Assembly (NCBI RefSeq): GCF_004362745.1
Contig: NZ_SNXY01000011.1
Coordinates: 166,512 to 230,511 of the forward strand
Direction of reading: 5' to 3'
DNA length: 64,000 nt
Origin: Oharaeibacter diazotrophicus
GTDB lineage: Bacteria; Pseudomonadota; Alphaproteobacteria; Rhizobiales; Pleomorphomonadaceae
Shown here: positions 37,838 through 46,988 of the stretch, piece by piece
Numbering within the stretch: position 1 is the first letter of the stretch
How the letters are laid out: every line of letters starts with the position of its first letter
Made by a program: the position numbers and the translations under genes
The notes under the pieces: model-generated
Told to the model about the DNA's origin: nothing
What the model saw: the letters and a program-made list of their open reading frames with translations, nothing else
Database searches by the model: none

Positions 37838-38906
37838 GATCTGCGCCGCCGGGCACTTCGTCCGGCGGCGCGAACCCCGCGCGGGCGGCGAAGCCGTCGT
37901 CGGTCGGGAAGGCGGCGGCGGCTTCGGCCGCGACGATCCGGGCGTCGTCCGTGCGGCCGAGGGCGTCGAGGAGGGCGATCCGCCGGCGCGGCACCTCCTT
38001 GCGAAAGCGCTTCGGCAGGCTGGACAGGATCGGCGAGGCGGCGATCTCGACCCCGAGCCGGGCGAGCCGGCGCTCGGCCTCGTCGATGCGGCCGGCGGCG
38101 GCGAGCGCCTCGGCCTCGACGAGGGCGGCGCCGGGGTCGCCGGAGAACGCCACGGCGGCGACGGCGGCGGGATCGACCGTCCGACCCGCGCCGAGGTCCA
38201 GGGCGAGGCGGGCGAGCGCGTGCCGGCGACCGGTGTCGCCGATCGGCAGGGCGAGGCCCTTGGCGACCGCTTCGGCGCCGATCGGGCGCACGAAGCCGGC
38301 GATGACCCGGCGTATCACGTTCAGCGAATAGAGGTGGTCGTGGACCTCGTGGCCGGAGGCCACGGTGGAGAGCCGCACCGCCGCAGGCAGGCCGATGTCG
38401 ACGAGACGGGCGGCGACGCCGGCGTCGTAGGGGTCGTAGAGGCCGATCACGAGGTCGATCGTGCCGCGGCGCGGGGCGGCGAGCAGCGCGGAGAGGTCCG
38501 GCTCGCCGTCGACGGGCGCGAGGCCGGCCTCGGCGGAGCGGCCGCCGGGCTCGCCGACGGAGAAGTCGGGGGCGAAGGCGACGGCCTCGGCGTCCGGCCG
38601 GCGGGCGGCGGCAGACAGTGCGCCCCACGCGCCCATGCTGCTGCCGTAGAGCACGACGCGGGCCGGGCGGACGGCGTCGACGGCGCGGGCGATCGCGGCG
38701 TCGACGGCGGCTTCGGCGCCGCGGTACCACGCGTTGTCCGGCTGGTTCAGGAACAGGCAGGCGTGGGCGGTGCGCGCGAACAGCCGCGACAGCCCGAACC
38801 GGCCGGCGGGAACGCGGACCTGCGAGAACACCACGGCGAGGACGTCGGAGCCGCGCGCGGCGGTGGCGCGGGCCGTCACATCGGCGTCGGCGATCTCGAA
38901 CAGCAT
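37830..38906 (-). CDS. Alpha/beta-hydrolase-fold protein with helical C-terminal domain
   Basis: A 358-residue protein. The first 220 residues look like an alpha/beta hydrolase with the nucleophile elbow LYGSSMGAWGALSAA and a late His in ASGHEVHDHLYS. The last 120 residues are Ala/Glu/Arg-rich helical repeats (AEALAAAGRIDEAERRLARL) resembling tetratricopeptide hairpins. The start is ATG at 38906; an upstream extension is unsupported. No signal peptide. A similar fold occurs in proteins linked to polysaccharide export or processing in alphaproteobacteria, but I cannot assign a reaction. Confidence 0.7.
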   Translation of the reverse strand: MLFEIADADVTARATAARGSDVLAVVFSQVRVPAGRFGLSRLFARTAHACLFLNQPDNAWYRGAEAAVDAAIARAVDAVRPARVVLYGSSMGAWGALSAAARRPDAEAVAFAPDFSVGEPGGRSAEAGLAPVDGEPDLSALLAAPRRGTIDLVIGLYDPYDAGVAARLVDIGLPAAVRLSTVASGHEVHDHLYSLNVIRRVIAGFVRPIGAEAVAKGLALPIGDTGRRHALARLALDLGAGRTVDPAAVAAVAFSGDPGAALVEAEALAAAGRIDEAERRLARLGVEIAASPILSSLPKRFRKEVPRRRIALLDALGRTDDARIVAAEAAAAFPTDDGFAARAGFAPPDEVPGGADLT

Positions 38907-38988
38907 GGCGGGCTCGGCGGTCGACAGGGTCCGATCTCGCTGTTGCGTCCGGCCGGGCTCTCGCCCAAACCGTCCGTGGGAGGTCCGC

Positions 38989-39960
38989 ATGGACGATTCG
39001 ACCGCCATACCCCGCCGCCTGCCCGTGGTCGACGTCCTGCGCGGCGTCGCCCTCGTGGCGATGATCGTCTACCACTTCTCCTGGGATCTCGCCTACCACC
39101 GCCTCGTCGACTGGGACGTCGCCGGCGACCCGGTCTGGCGCGACTTCGCGCGGACGATCGCGGCGAGCTTCCTCGCCATCTCCGGGCTGTCGCTGGTGCT
39201 CGCGCGCCGCGCCGGCGCCGACGCCGGCCGCTACGCCTTCCGGGTCGCCAAGATCGGCGCCGCGGCGGCGGCGGTGACCGCGGTGACCTACGCGATGTTC
39301 CCGGATTCCTTCGTCTTCTTCGGCATCCTGCACATGATCGCGACGGGCGCGATCCTCTCCGCGCCGCTGCTGGGCGCGCCGGCGATCGTGCCGGCCCTCC
39401 TCGCCGCCGCCGTGTCGTGGATCGCCGCGACCGTGACGCATCCGCTGTTCGACGCGCCGCTCCTGTGGTGGGTCGGGCTGTCGACGACGACGCCGGTCTC
39501 AAACGACTACGTGCCGGTGTTCCCGTGGCTGGCGCCGATGCTAGTCGGTGTCGCCGTCGGCCGGTTGGTCGCGACCGGGCGGATCCGGCTGCCGTCGGCG
39601 ACGCCGACCGCGGCACCGCTGCGCGCGCTCGCGGCGGCGGGACGCTGGAGCCTCGTGGTCTATCTCGTGCACCAGCCGCTGCTGTTCGGCCTCGTCTCGG
39701 TGGCCGCGGGCGTGCTGCCGACCAGCCCCGCGGTGGAGCGGGCGCGCTTCGTCGGGGAGTGCCGGGCCGAATGCGTGCGCTGGGACGACCGGCCGGGCTA
39801 TTGCGAGCGCTTCTGCGGCTGTGTCGCCTCGTCGCTCGACGGCACGAGCTACTTCTCGGTGCGCGGCGGCGATCCCGAACTCGGCACGCTGGTGGCGACG
39901 GCCGCCACCACATGCCGCACCGCCGAGGACGACGCCGGCGCGGAGGCGCCGGCGGAGTGA
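38989..39960 (+). CDS. DUF1624-type (heparan-alpha-glucosaminide acetyltransferase-like) membrane protein
   Basis: A 323-residue protein with about seven membrane helices. The N-terminus PVVDVLRGVALVAMIVYHFS has the conserved His of this acyltransferase-like family. SGLSLVLARR and FGILHMIATGAIL are also typical. A Cys-rich polar tail (GECRAECVRW, YCERFCGCV) follows the last helix and may bind metal or form disulfides. GTGGGAGGT precedes the ATG. It is divergent from the hydrolase and convergent with fabI. Confidence 0.82.
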   Translation: MDDSTAIPRRLPVVDVLRGVALVAMIVYHFSWDLAYHRLVDWDVAGDPVWRDFARTIAASFLAISGLSLVLARRAGADAGRYAFRVAKIGAAAAAVTAVTYAMFPDSFVFFGILHMIATGAILSAPLLGAPAIVPALLAAAVSWIAATVTHPLFDAPLLWWVGLSTTTPVSNDYVPVFPWLAPMLVGVAVGRLVATGRIRLPSATPTAAPLRALAAAGRWSLVVYLVHQPLLFGLVSVAAGVLPTSPAVERARFVGECRAECVRWDDRPGYCERFCGCVASSLDGTSYFSVRGGDPELGTLVATAATTCRTAEDDAGAEAPAE

Positions 39961-39969
39961 GCGCGGGAT

Positions 39970-39998
39970 GCGCGGCGGGGGGAAAACCCCGCCCGCGC
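39970..39998. terminator. Hairpin between DUF1624 gene and fabI
   Basis: Arms GCGCGGCGGGG and CCCCGCCCGCGC with one bulged base and the loop GGAAAA, ten bases after the first stop and 11 before the fabI stop, between convergent genes. Probable bidirectional terminator. Confidence 0.5.
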
Positions 39999-40008
39999 GC
40001 CGCAGCCG

Positions 40009-40842
40009 TCAGTCGGCCTTGCCGGCCTCGGCTTCCTCGCGGCGCTCCTGCGCCTTCAGCTCGTCGATGCGCGGCATCGACATCACCGAGTAGCCGCTGT
40101 CGACGAAGTGGATCTCGCCGGTGACGCCGCTCGAGAGGTCGGACAGCAGGTAGAGCGCGGAGCCGCCGACCTCCTCGATGGTGACGGTGCGCTTCAGCGG
40201 CGCGTTCTTCTTCTGGAAATTGTACATCAGGCGGGCGTCGGTGACGCCGGCGCCGGCCAGCGTGCGCACCGGGCCGGCGGAGATGGCGTTGACGCGGATG
40301 CCCTCGGCGCCGTAGTCGGCGGCGAGATAGCGCACCGAGCTCTCGAGCGCCGCCTTGGCGACGCCCATGACGTTGTAGTTCGGCATCACGCGCGTGGAGC
40401 CACCGTAGGTCAGCGTCAGGATCGAGCCGCCGTTCGGCATCAGCGCCGCCGCGCGCCGGGCCACCTCCGTGAAGGAGAAGCACGAGATCACCATGGTGCG
40501 GGTGAAGTTCTCGCGCGTGGTGTCGGCGTAGCGGCCCTTCAGCTCGTTCTTGTCGGAGAAGCCGATCGAGTGGACCAGGAAGTCGATGGAGCCCCAACGC
40601 TCGGCGAGCGCCGCGAAGGCCGCGTCGACGCTGGCGACGTCCTCGACGTCGCAGGGCACCATGAAGTCGGAGCCGACCTGCGCCGCCAGCGGCTTCAGCC
40701 GGCGCCCGAAGGCCTCGCCCTGGTAGGTGAAGGCGAGCTCCGCCCCCGCCCCGGCCAGCGCCTTGGCGATGCCCCAGGCGATGGAGTGGTCGTTGGCGAC
40801 GCCCATGATGAGGCCGCGCTTGCCGGCCATGAGCCCGGTCAT
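40009..40842 (-). CDS. fabI: Enoyl-[acyl-carrier-protein] reductase (NADH)
   Basis: Last step of each fatty-acid elongation cycle. The 277 residues show the FabI version of the SDR fold: [20 protein letters not shown] at the N-terminus, [14 protein letters not shown], the catalytic Tyr-x6-Lys in [12 protein letters not shown], and [11 protein letters not shown]. It is 50 bp downstream of fabB in the leftward fabA-fabB-fabI series. FabI is the target of triclosan and diazaborines in other bacteria. Confidence 0.96.
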   Translation of the reverse strand: MTGLMAGKRGLIMGVANDHSIAWGIAKALAGAGAELAFTYQGEAFGRRLKPLAAQVGSDFMVPCDVEDVASVDAAFAALAERWGSIDFLVHSIGFSDKNELKGRYADTTRENFTRTMVISCFSFTEVARRAAALMPNGGSILTLTYGGSTRVMPNYNVMGVAKAALESSVRYLAADYGAEGIRVNAISAGPVRTLAGAGVTDARLMYNFQKKNAPLKRTVTIEEVGGSALYLLSDLSSGVTGEIHFVDSGYSVMSMPRIDELKAQERREEAEAGKAD

Positions 40843-40891
40843 GTGGTTCTGCCCTGGATCTTGTCGGGGAAGGTGCAGCGCCGCGCGGGGA

Positions 40892-42115
40892 TCACGCGGC
40901 GTAGCGCTGGAGGACGAGCGTGGCGTTGGTGCCGCCGAAGCCGAAGGAGTTCGACAGCACGGTGTCGATCCTGGCGTCGTCGATGCGCTCGCGCACGATC
41001 GGCATGTCGGCGAAGGCCGGGTCGATCTCCTCGATGTGGGCGCTCTCGGCGATGAAGCGGTTGTTCATCATCAGGAGCGAGTAGATCGCCTCCTGGACGC
41101 CTGTGGCGCCGAGCGAGTGGCCCGTCAGCGACTTGGTCGCCGAGATCGGCGGGCAGTTGTCGGCGCCGCCGAACACGGCGCGGATCGCCTCGATCTCCTT
41201 CTCGTCGCCGACCGGCGTCGAGGTGGCGTGCGGGTTGATGTAGTCGATCCGCTCCTTCACGGTCGAAAGCGCCTGCCGCATGCAGCGCACCGCGCCCTCG
41301 CCGGAGGGGGCGACCATGTCGTAGCCGTCGGACGTCGCGCCGTAGCCGACGATCTCGCCGTAGATGCGGGCGCCGCGGGCCTTGGCGTGCTCCAGCTCCT
41401 CGAGCACCAGCACGCCGGCGCCGCCGGCGATGACGAAGCCGTCGCGGTTCTTGTCGTAGGCGCGCGAGGCGGTCGAGGGGCGGTCGTTGTACTTGGACGA
41501 CATCGCGCCCATGGCGTCGAACAGGACCGACAGGGTCCAGTCGAGATCCTCGCAGCCGCCGGCGAACATGACGTCCTGCTTGCCCCACTGGATCATCTCG
41601 GCGGCGTTGCCGATGCAGTGGTTGGAGGTCGCACAGGCCGAGGAGATCGAATAGTTGACGCCCTTGATCTTGAACCAGGTGGCGAGCGTCGCCGACGCGG
41701 TCGAGGACATCGCCTTCGGCACGGCGAAGGGACCGACGCGCTTCGGGCCCTTGTCGCGGGTGACGTCGGCGGCCTCGACGATGGCGCGGGTCGACGGGCC
41801 GCCCGAGCCCATGATGATACCCGTGCGCTCGTGCGAGATCTCGTTCGCCTCGAGGCCGGCGTCGCGGATCGCCTGATCCATCGCGACGTGGTTCCAGGCG
41901 GTGCCGCCGCCGTGGAAGCGCATGGCGCGACGGTCGAGCACCTCTTCCGGGTTCAGCGACGGACGGCCCTCGACCTGGCAGCGGAAGCCCTTCTCGGCAT
42001 AGGCCGGGGCGGGGACGATGCCGGATTTCGCCTCGCGCAGCGACGCCAGCACCTCCTGGGTGTTGTTGCCGATGGACGACACGATGCCCATGCCGGTGAC
42101 GACGACTCGTCTCAT
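40892..42115 (-). CDS. fabB: Beta-ketoacyl-ACP synthase I
   Basis: Condensing enzyme needed, with FabA, for unsaturated fatty acids. It has 407 residues. The catalytic Cys lies in [14 protein letters not shown], one His in [12 protein letters not shown] and the other in [13 protein letters not shown], with the Gly-rich end [16 protein letters not shown] at 42115, after GAGGAAAC; a frame extension upstream is not supported. It lies between fabA and fabI, the order typical of rhizobia. Confidence 0.97.
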   Translation of the reverse strand: MRRVVVTGMGIVSSIGNNTQEVLASLREAKSGIVPAPAYAEKGFRCQVEGRPSLNPEEVLDRRAMRFHGGGTAWNHVAMDQAIRDAGLEANEISHERTGIIMGSGGPSTRAIVEAADVTRDKGPKRVGPFAVPKAMSSTASATLATWFKIKGVNYSISSACATSNHCIGNAAEMIQWGKQDVMFAGGCEDLDWTLSVLFDAMGAMSSKYNDRPSTASRAYDKNRDGFVIAGGAGVLVLEELEHAKARGARIYGEIVGYGATSDGYDMVAPSGEGAVRCMRQALSTVKERIDYINPHATSTPVGDEKEIEAIRAVFGGADNCPPISATKSLTGHSLGATGVQEAIYSLLMMNNRFIAESAHIEEIDPAFADMPIVRERIDDARIDTVLSNSFGFGGTNATLVLQRYAA

Positions 42116-42218
42116 GGATGTTTCCTCGAGCTCCCGCGGAGTGTTGGCGACGCGCCCGCCGCCCACGGCCGCAAGCGGCGGCGCGGGCGCGGGGCCTCCA
42201 CTCCGGATGCGCGGCCGG

Positions 42219-42743
42219 TCAGGCGGCCGGCGCGGTTTCCGTCTTGAACAGGCCGACGCGCAGGTCGGTCGCCTTGTAGATGGTCTCGCCGTCGGCCTTC
42301 AGCCAGCCGTCGGCGATGCCGAGCACCAGCTTGGAGCGCAGCACGCGCTTCAGGTCGACGCCGTACTCGACCAGCTTCACCGCCGGGGTGACCATGCCGG
42401 AGAACTTGACCTCGCCGACCGACAGGGCGCGGCCGCGGCCCGGCGAACCGGACCAGCCGAGGAAGAAGCCGAGCAGTTGCCAGAGCGCGTCGAGGCCGAG
42501 GCAGCCGGGCATCACCGGGTCGCCCTTGAAGTGGCAGGGGAAGAACCAGAGGTCCGGGCGGATCGCCAGCGTCGCGCGGATCAGGCCCTTGCCGTGCTCG
42601 CCGCCCTCTTCGGAGATCTCCGAGATGCGGTCGAACATCAGCATGGGCGGCAGCGGCAGCTGGGCGTTGCCCTGGCCGAACATCTCGCCCCGCCCACAGG
42701 AGAGCAGATCCTCGTATTCGAAACTCGACCGTCGACCGTCCAT
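42219..42743 (-). CDS. fabA: 3-hydroxydecanoyl-ACP dehydratase/isomerase
   Basis: Dehydrates 3-hydroxydecanoyl-ACP and isomerises the double bond, starting unsaturated fatty-acid synthesis. The 174 residues match FabA; the start at 42743 gives [20 protein letters not shown], aligned with the usual N-terminus. The catalytic His lies in [20 protein letters not shown], with the Asp in the same block ([10 protein letters not shown]). It is the first gene of fabA-fabB-fabI and is divergent from irr, as in Brucella and relatives. Confidence 0.97.
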   Translation of the reverse strand: MDGRRSSFEYEDLLSCGRGEMFGQGNAQLPLPPMLMFDRISEISEEGGEHGKGLIRATLAIRPDLWFFPCHFKGDPVMPGCLGLDALWQLLGFFLGWSGSPGRGRALSVGEVKFSGMVTPAVKLVEYGVDLKRVLRSKLVLGIADGWLKADGETIYKATDLRVGLFKTETAPAA

Positions 42744-42913
42744 ACCGTTGCCGTCGCCTCTCGTGTGGTCCGGACGGCCCCGCGCCATGCGATCGAGGAT
42801 CCGCCCCGGACGAACCGGCAGATGTCCTAGCACAGCCGGCCCCTCATCGAAAGCCGCAGCCTTGCGGAGATTTCGCGAGGGACGCGCCGGGATTCCACGC
42901 GCCGGGGGCCGGC

Positions 42914-42942
42914 TTGCGAGGGCGCGTCGGCATCCCTATTAT
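42914..42942 (+). promoter_or_regulatory. Sigma-70 promoter of irr
   Basis: TTGCGA (42914-42919) and TATTAT (42937-42942) separated by 17 bases, a near-consensus promoter 80 bp before the irr start. This supports starting irr at 43022, because translation upstream of the promoter is not possible from this transcript. Confidence 0.6.
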
Positions 42943-43021
42943 CCACCGGATGCGAGGTGCGGGATTTCGCCGGCGCGGCCGCCGGCCGTTCCCGCGTGCC
43001 GCCGGGGACGTCGAGAGGGCC

Positions 43022-43498
43022 ATGTCGGACGGGTCGGTTCAGAACTGGAGCGCGCGGCGGACGCGCCGTGCCGCCGCCGGTCGCGACGGCGACCGGCCCG
43101 TGGTGCGCTCGCTGCTCCAGGACGCCGGCCTCCGGCCGACGCGCCAGCGCGTCGCGCTCGGCGAGATCCTCTACGGTCGCGGCCATCGTCACGTCAGCGC
43201 CGAGCAGCTGCACGAGGAGGCGCTGGCCGCCGACGTGCCGGTGTCGCTGGCCACCGTCTACAACACCCTGCACCAGTTTACCGAGGCCGGCCTCCTGCGC
43301 GAGGTCGCGGTCGAGGGCACCAAGACCTATTTCGACACCAACGTCGGCCACCACCACCATTACTACGTCGAGGGCGAGAACCGGGTGTTCGACATCCCCG
43401 GCGACGGCGTCCCGGTCGGCGAGGTGCCCGTGCTGCCCGAGGGCATGGAGATCGTGCGCGTCGACGTGGTGGTGCGGCTCAGGCCGAAACGCTCCTGA
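43022..43498 (+). CDS. irr: Fur-family iron-responsive regulator Irr
   Basis: A 158-residue Fur-superfamily protein of the Irr branch, which controls iron and heme genes according to heme level in Rhizobiales. The winged helix is GLRPTRQRVALGEILYG and SLATVYNTLHQFTEAGLL, and the metal/heme-sensing His cluster reads VGHHHHYYVEGENRVFDIP. It has no Cys-Pro heme-regulatory motif. Conserved neighbour of fabA. A good ICE lies before mbfA at 19695, so one target is in this window. Confidence 0.93.
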   Translation: MSDGSVQNWSARRTRRAAAGRDGDRPVVRSLLQDAGLRPTRQRVALGEILYGRGHRHVSAEQLHEEALAADVPVSLATVYNTLHQFTEAGLLREVAVEGTKTYFDTNVGHHHHYYVEGENRVFDIPGDGVPVGEVPVLPEGMEIVRVDVVVRLRPKRS

Positions 43499-43508
43499 GG
43501 GACGCGGC

Positions 43509-43547
43509 GCGCCCCGCATCCGTGCGAACACGGATGACGCGGGGCGC
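43509..43547. terminator. Bidirectional terminator between irr and the SH3 gene
   Basis: Compound hairpin: outer arms GCGCCCCGC/GCGGGGCGC and inner arms ATCCGTG/CACGGAT with loop CGAA, and a small bulge on one side. It begins ten bases after the irr stop, between convergent genes. Confidence 0.6.
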
Positions 43548-43623
43548 GGCCGGCGAATCCGGCGGCGGCGCCGGTCCCGTGAGGGGGGTGACTCGGTCGA
43601 AGGTGTCGTTCGACTGATCGACC

Positions 43624-44157
43624 TCAGTCGAAGGTCTCGTCGGGGTAGACGCCCCAGAGCTGCGGCTGCGGGATCCAGCCGGCGAAGCCCTTGCCGGCGA
43701 GCCGGCACCACTTGCCGTCGCATTCCTTGACCACCGCCTGGACGCCCGGCTCGAGTTCGGCGGTCTTCGCCGCCGTCTCGTCGGCGGTGGCGTGGATCGG
43801 GATCGGCGTCTTCGACTTGTCCCAGGGTGCGACCAGCGCGGTGCGGGTGCCGGAGAGCAGGCTGTGGAACACCCAGCCCTCGCCGCCCTCGAAGTCGCGG
43901 ATCCGGCGCCAGTTCTCGAATTCCTGGGTGATTTCGACCGGCAGGCCGGAGCGGACGTAGCGCCAGACCACGTCCTGCTCGCGGCTCGGGCCGCGGCGGA
44001 CGTTGACCGCGTCCGACTTCAGGCTGACGAAGCGCGGCACCGGCAGGCCGCTGGCGCCGGTCCGGACGGACTGGGCCTGCGAGACGGCGGTGCCGGCGAG
44101 GACGACGGCGACGGCGGCGAGCGCCGCGACGCGGCTGAGGGCGGTTCTGATCGTCAT
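43624..44157 (-). CDS. Periplasmic SH3-domain protein
   Basis: A 177-residue secreted protein. The signal peptide (ALSRVAALAAVAVVLAGTAV) ends near SQA, followed by a bacterial SH3 domain (KSDAVNVRRGPSREQDVVWR, then EFENWRRIRDFEGGEGWV) and a second SH3-like half (KWCRLAGKGFAGWIPQPQLW). Such proteins are thought to bind peptidoglycan or to act in envelope homeostasis. I start at the ATG at 44157, right before the hydrophobic stretch. It is convergent with irr and divergent from the 2-hydroxyacid dehydrogenase. Confidence 0.8.
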   Translation of the reverse strand: MTIRTALSRVAALAAVAVVLAGTAVSQAQSVRTGASGLPVPRFVSLKSDAVNVRRGPSREQDVVWRYVRSGLPVEITQEFENWRRIRDFEGGEGWVFHSLLSGTRTALVAPWDKSKTPIPIHATADETAAKTAELEPGVQAVVKECDGKWCRLAGKGFAGWIPQPQLWGVYPDETFD

Positions 44158-44407
44158 GACGGTGGTCGCAATCGCGGAACTTCGTGGCCGCAGCGAGGCC
44201 GCGGCGTCGTCGGCGGGGCCGGGTGCCGCACCCTGCGGGCGCGTCTTTCGGAGCGTTTGTGTTTGCCCTTGCATCTGCTACGAAAACATCCGACGGAACG
44301 CCGGACCGGACCCCGTGCGCCTCAGGGCGCATCCTCCGACCGGCAGGGTTAAGGACTTGTCAACGTCGGCCGCCCCTTCCCGGGCGGGACGTGCGAGGCG
44401 GTGCGAC

Positions 44408-45394
44408 ATGGCTCGGAAGAAGCCCCTTGTGGTGGTGACGCGCAGGCTCCCCGACGTCGTCGAGACGCGGATGCGCGAGTTGTTCGAAACGCGGCTCAAC
44501 ACCGAGGATCGGCCGCTGACGCAGGCCGAACTCGTCGAGGCGGTCAAGACCGCCGACGTGCTGGTGCCGACGGTGACCGACCGGATCGACGCCGGCGTGC
44601 TGTCGCAGGCCGGTCCCAACCTGCGCCTCGTCGCCAACTTCGGCAACGGCGTCGACAACATCGACGTCGACACCGCGACGGCGCGCGGCATCACCGTCAC
44701 CAACACGCCCGGCGTCCTCACCGAGGACACCGCCGACATGACGATGGCGCTGATCCTGTCGGTGCCGCGCCGGCTCGCCGAGGGCATCGCGGTGATCGAG
44801 AAGGGCGAGTGGCACGGCTGGTCGCCGACCTGGATGCTCGGCCACCGCATCTCCGGCAAGCGCCTCGGCATCATCGGCATGGGCCGGATCGGCCAGGCGG
44901 TGGCGCGGCGCGCGCTCGCCTTCGGCATGTCGATCCACTACCACAACCGCCGCCGGCTCGGCGCCGAGGTCGAGGAGCGGCTGGAGGCGACGTGGTGGGA
45001 GAGCCTCGACCAGATGCTCGCCCGCATGGACGTCATCTCGGTGCACTGCCCGCATACGCCGGGCACCTACCACCTCCTGTCGGCGCGCCGGCTGAAGCTG
45101 ATGAAGAAGGACGCCTATCTCGTCAACACCGCGCGCGGCGAGGTGGTCGACGAGAACGCGCTCGCCCGCATGCTGGAGGCCGGTGACCTCGCCGGCGCCG
45201 GGCTCGACGTGTTCGAGCACGAGCCGGCGGTCAACCCGAAGCTCGCCAAGGCGCCGAACGTCGTCCTGCTGCCGCACATGGGCTCGGCCACCATCGAGGG
45301 CCGAGTCGACATGGGCGAGAAGGTCATCATCAACATCAAGACCTTCATGGACGGCCACCGGCCGCCGGACCGCGTCCTGCCGTCGATGCTGTGA
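44408..45394 (+). CDS. D-isomer-specific 2-hydroxyacid (glyoxylate/hydroxypyruvate) dehydrogenase
   Basis: A 328-residue NAD(P)-dependent reductase of the D-2-hydroxyacid family. The cofactor loop is LGIIGMGRIGQAVARRALAF, the catalytic Arg-Glu-His are in NTARGEVVDENAL, DVFEHEPAVN and LLPHMGSATIEG. The HNRRRL sequence after the loop suggests NADP preference, and the closest type is bacterial glyoxylate reductase. It stands alone, beside the SH3-protein gene. Confidence 0.92.
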   Translation: MARKKPLVVVTRRLPDVVETRMRELFETRLNTEDRPLTQAELVEAVKTADVLVPTVTDRIDAGVLSQAGPNLRLVANFGNGVDNIDVDTATARGITVTNTPGVLTEDTADMTMALILSVPRRLAEGIAVIEKGEWHGWSPTWMLGHRISGKRLGIIGMGRIGQAVARRALAFGMSIHYHNRRRLGAEVEERLEATWWESLDQMLARMDVISVHCPHTPGTYHLLSARRLKLMKKDAYLVNTARGEVVDENALARMLEAGDLAGAGLDVFEHEPAVNPKLAKAPNVVLLPHMGSATIEGRVDMGEKVIINIKTFMDGHRPPDRVLPSML

Positions 45395-45560
45395 GACGGC
45401 TCCCGCGAGAGCGGGGTTCGCCGCGCCGTCGCACCGGTTGACCGGCGGAGCGCGCGGCGGCCCTTTCGGGACGGGTCCCGGGCGACCGGGACCGCTGGCT
45501 CGGCCGGGCGCGCCGGTGGGGCCTCCACGTCGAGCCGCGGCCGAAGAGCGCGACGCGCTT

Positions 45561-45578
45561 CATCCTTCGTCAAGGATG
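45561..45578 (+). other. Small hairpin in the 45395-45694 interval
   Basis: Seven-base arms CATCCTT/AAGGATG with loop CGTC, about 165 bp after the dehydrogenase gene. The rest of this 300-bp interval holds GC-rich partial palindromes and no gene that I can support. Confidence 0.3.
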
Positions 45579-45694
45579 CCGCGATCCGACCGACACGCGA
45601 CGCACCGCGGGGGCGGCGAGTCGGCGATCACATTCACGGATTTGCAAGGCGGCCACCGCGAGGGTCGATGGATCGATTCCCGGGATCCGCGACG

Positions 45695-46942
45695 ATGTCC
45701 GCTCTTTCCGCCGTTCTCAGCGCCGTGCGTGCCGCCGTCGTCCGCCTCCGGCACGGCCGTCCCGACGGCAACGTGATCCTGGCCTTCGCGTTGTGCCTCG
45801 GGCTCGTCGCCGCCGCGTCCGGTTCTGCAATCGATTACGGGCGCGCGGCGATGGCGCGGACGAAACTGCAGGCGGCGGTCGACGGCGCGGTCATCGCCGG
45901 CGCGAAGGACACGTCGACGGCATGGTCGGCGTCGGCGACGAACGCGCTGCTGGTCCAGTACGCGCCGGCCGAGGCGGGCGGCATCGCCAGCGATTTCGCC
46001 AAGGCGACCGACGGGACGGTGACGGGAACGGCGTCGCAGTCCGTGCCGACGGCGTTCATGGGGCTCTTCCAGGTGGCGTCGATCACGATCTCGGTGTCGT
46101 CGCGGGCCAAGCTCGTCACGACCGGCAGCCGGGTGTGCGTGCTCCTGAAGAGCACGGCCGCGCAGGCGTTGACCGTGAACTCGGGCGCCAACGTGACCGC
46201 GCCGAACTGCGAGGTGCACGTCGCCTCGGCCGCCTCGCCGGCGGTGATCTTCAACGCCTCGACCACGCTGTCGACCAAGCGGATCTGCATCGCCGGCGCC
46301 GCCGTGATCGACAACGGCGGCACGCATCCGAACGTGGTGAAGTCCTGCACCACGGTGACGGACCCGTTCGCGGGCACCCTGCCGGCACCGCCGTCGACGA
46401 CCTGCCAGTACAACGGCGGCAACTGGAACGGCGGCACGGCCAGCCTGACGCCAGGGGTCTATTGCGGTTGGTACAATTTCAACGGTGCCCCGACGGTGAG
46501 CTTCGCGCCGGGCGTCTACGTGATCAAGGGCGGCGGCATGAACGTCAACGGCGGCACGTGGACGGGGTCCGGGGTGACGTTCTACTTCGACGATTCCTCG
46601 GTCATCCAGTTCAATTCGGCCGTCAAGGCGACGCTGAAGGCGCCGACGACGGGCACCTACGCCGGCATCCTGTTCTACGAGAAGGCGGGCCTCGGCCAGT
46701 CGAACTTCGTGTTCGACGACAGCCTCGGCCACGACCTCGACGGCCTGATGTGGCTGCCGAGCCGGAACGTGACCTTCAACAGCGGGTCGCAGGTCGCGGC
46801 CGACAAGCTGACGATGGTGTTCAACACGCTGATCCTGAACAGCATGACCTGGGCGATCGACCTCTCGACCACGAAGGGCATGACCACGACCGGCGCCGTC
46901 GCGGGCTCCGGCGGGTCGGGGGGCGTCCATCTGCTGCAGTGA
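45695..46942 (+). CDS. TadE/TadG-like pilus-assembly protein, orphan
   Basis: A 415-residue protein. One membrane helix near the N-terminus (GNVILAFALCLGLVAAASGS) precedes AIDYGRAAMARTKLQAAVDG, the hallmark of TadE/TadG-like proteins. The rest, from about residue 130, is Thr/Ser/Gly/Asn-rich and strand-forming, with many NGG and TGT turns and several cysteines, resembling a surface beta-solenoid. No other tad genes are here. An ATG nine codons upstream is possible. The base composition is a little lower in G+C than the neighbours. Predicted anchored in the inner membrane with the long part outside. Confidence 0.75.
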   Translation: MSALSAVLSAVRAAVVRLRHGRPDGNVILAFALCLGLVAAASGSAIDYGRAAMARTKLQAAVDGAVIAGAKDTSTAWSASATNALLVQYAPAEAGGIASDFAKATDGTVTGTASQSVPTAFMGLFQVASITISVSSRAKLVTTGSRVCVLLKSTAAQALTVNSGANVTAPNCEVHVASAASPAVIFNASTTLSTKRICIAGAAVIDNGGTHPNVVKSCTTVTDPFAGTLPAPPSTTCQYNGGNWNGGTASLTPGVYCGWYNFNGAPTVSFAPGVYVIKGGGMNVNGGTWTGSGVTFYFDDSSVIQFNSAVKATLKAPTTGTYAGILFYEKAGLGQSNFVFDDSLGHDLDGLMWLPSRNVTFNSGSQVAADKLTMVFNTLILNSMTWAIDLSTTKGMTTTGAVAGSGGSGGVHLLQ

Positions 46943-46988
46943 GGGTGACGCGCGGCCATGTCCGTGCCGGTCGATCGCGGTCCCGAGC

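Noticed and set aside
43596..43640. Near-direct repeat GTCGAAGGTGTCGT / GTCGAAGGTCTCGT at the end of the SH3 gene
   Set aside because: Two 14-base copies with one mismatch, 31 bp apart; too short to exclude chance or a local duplication of the gene end.
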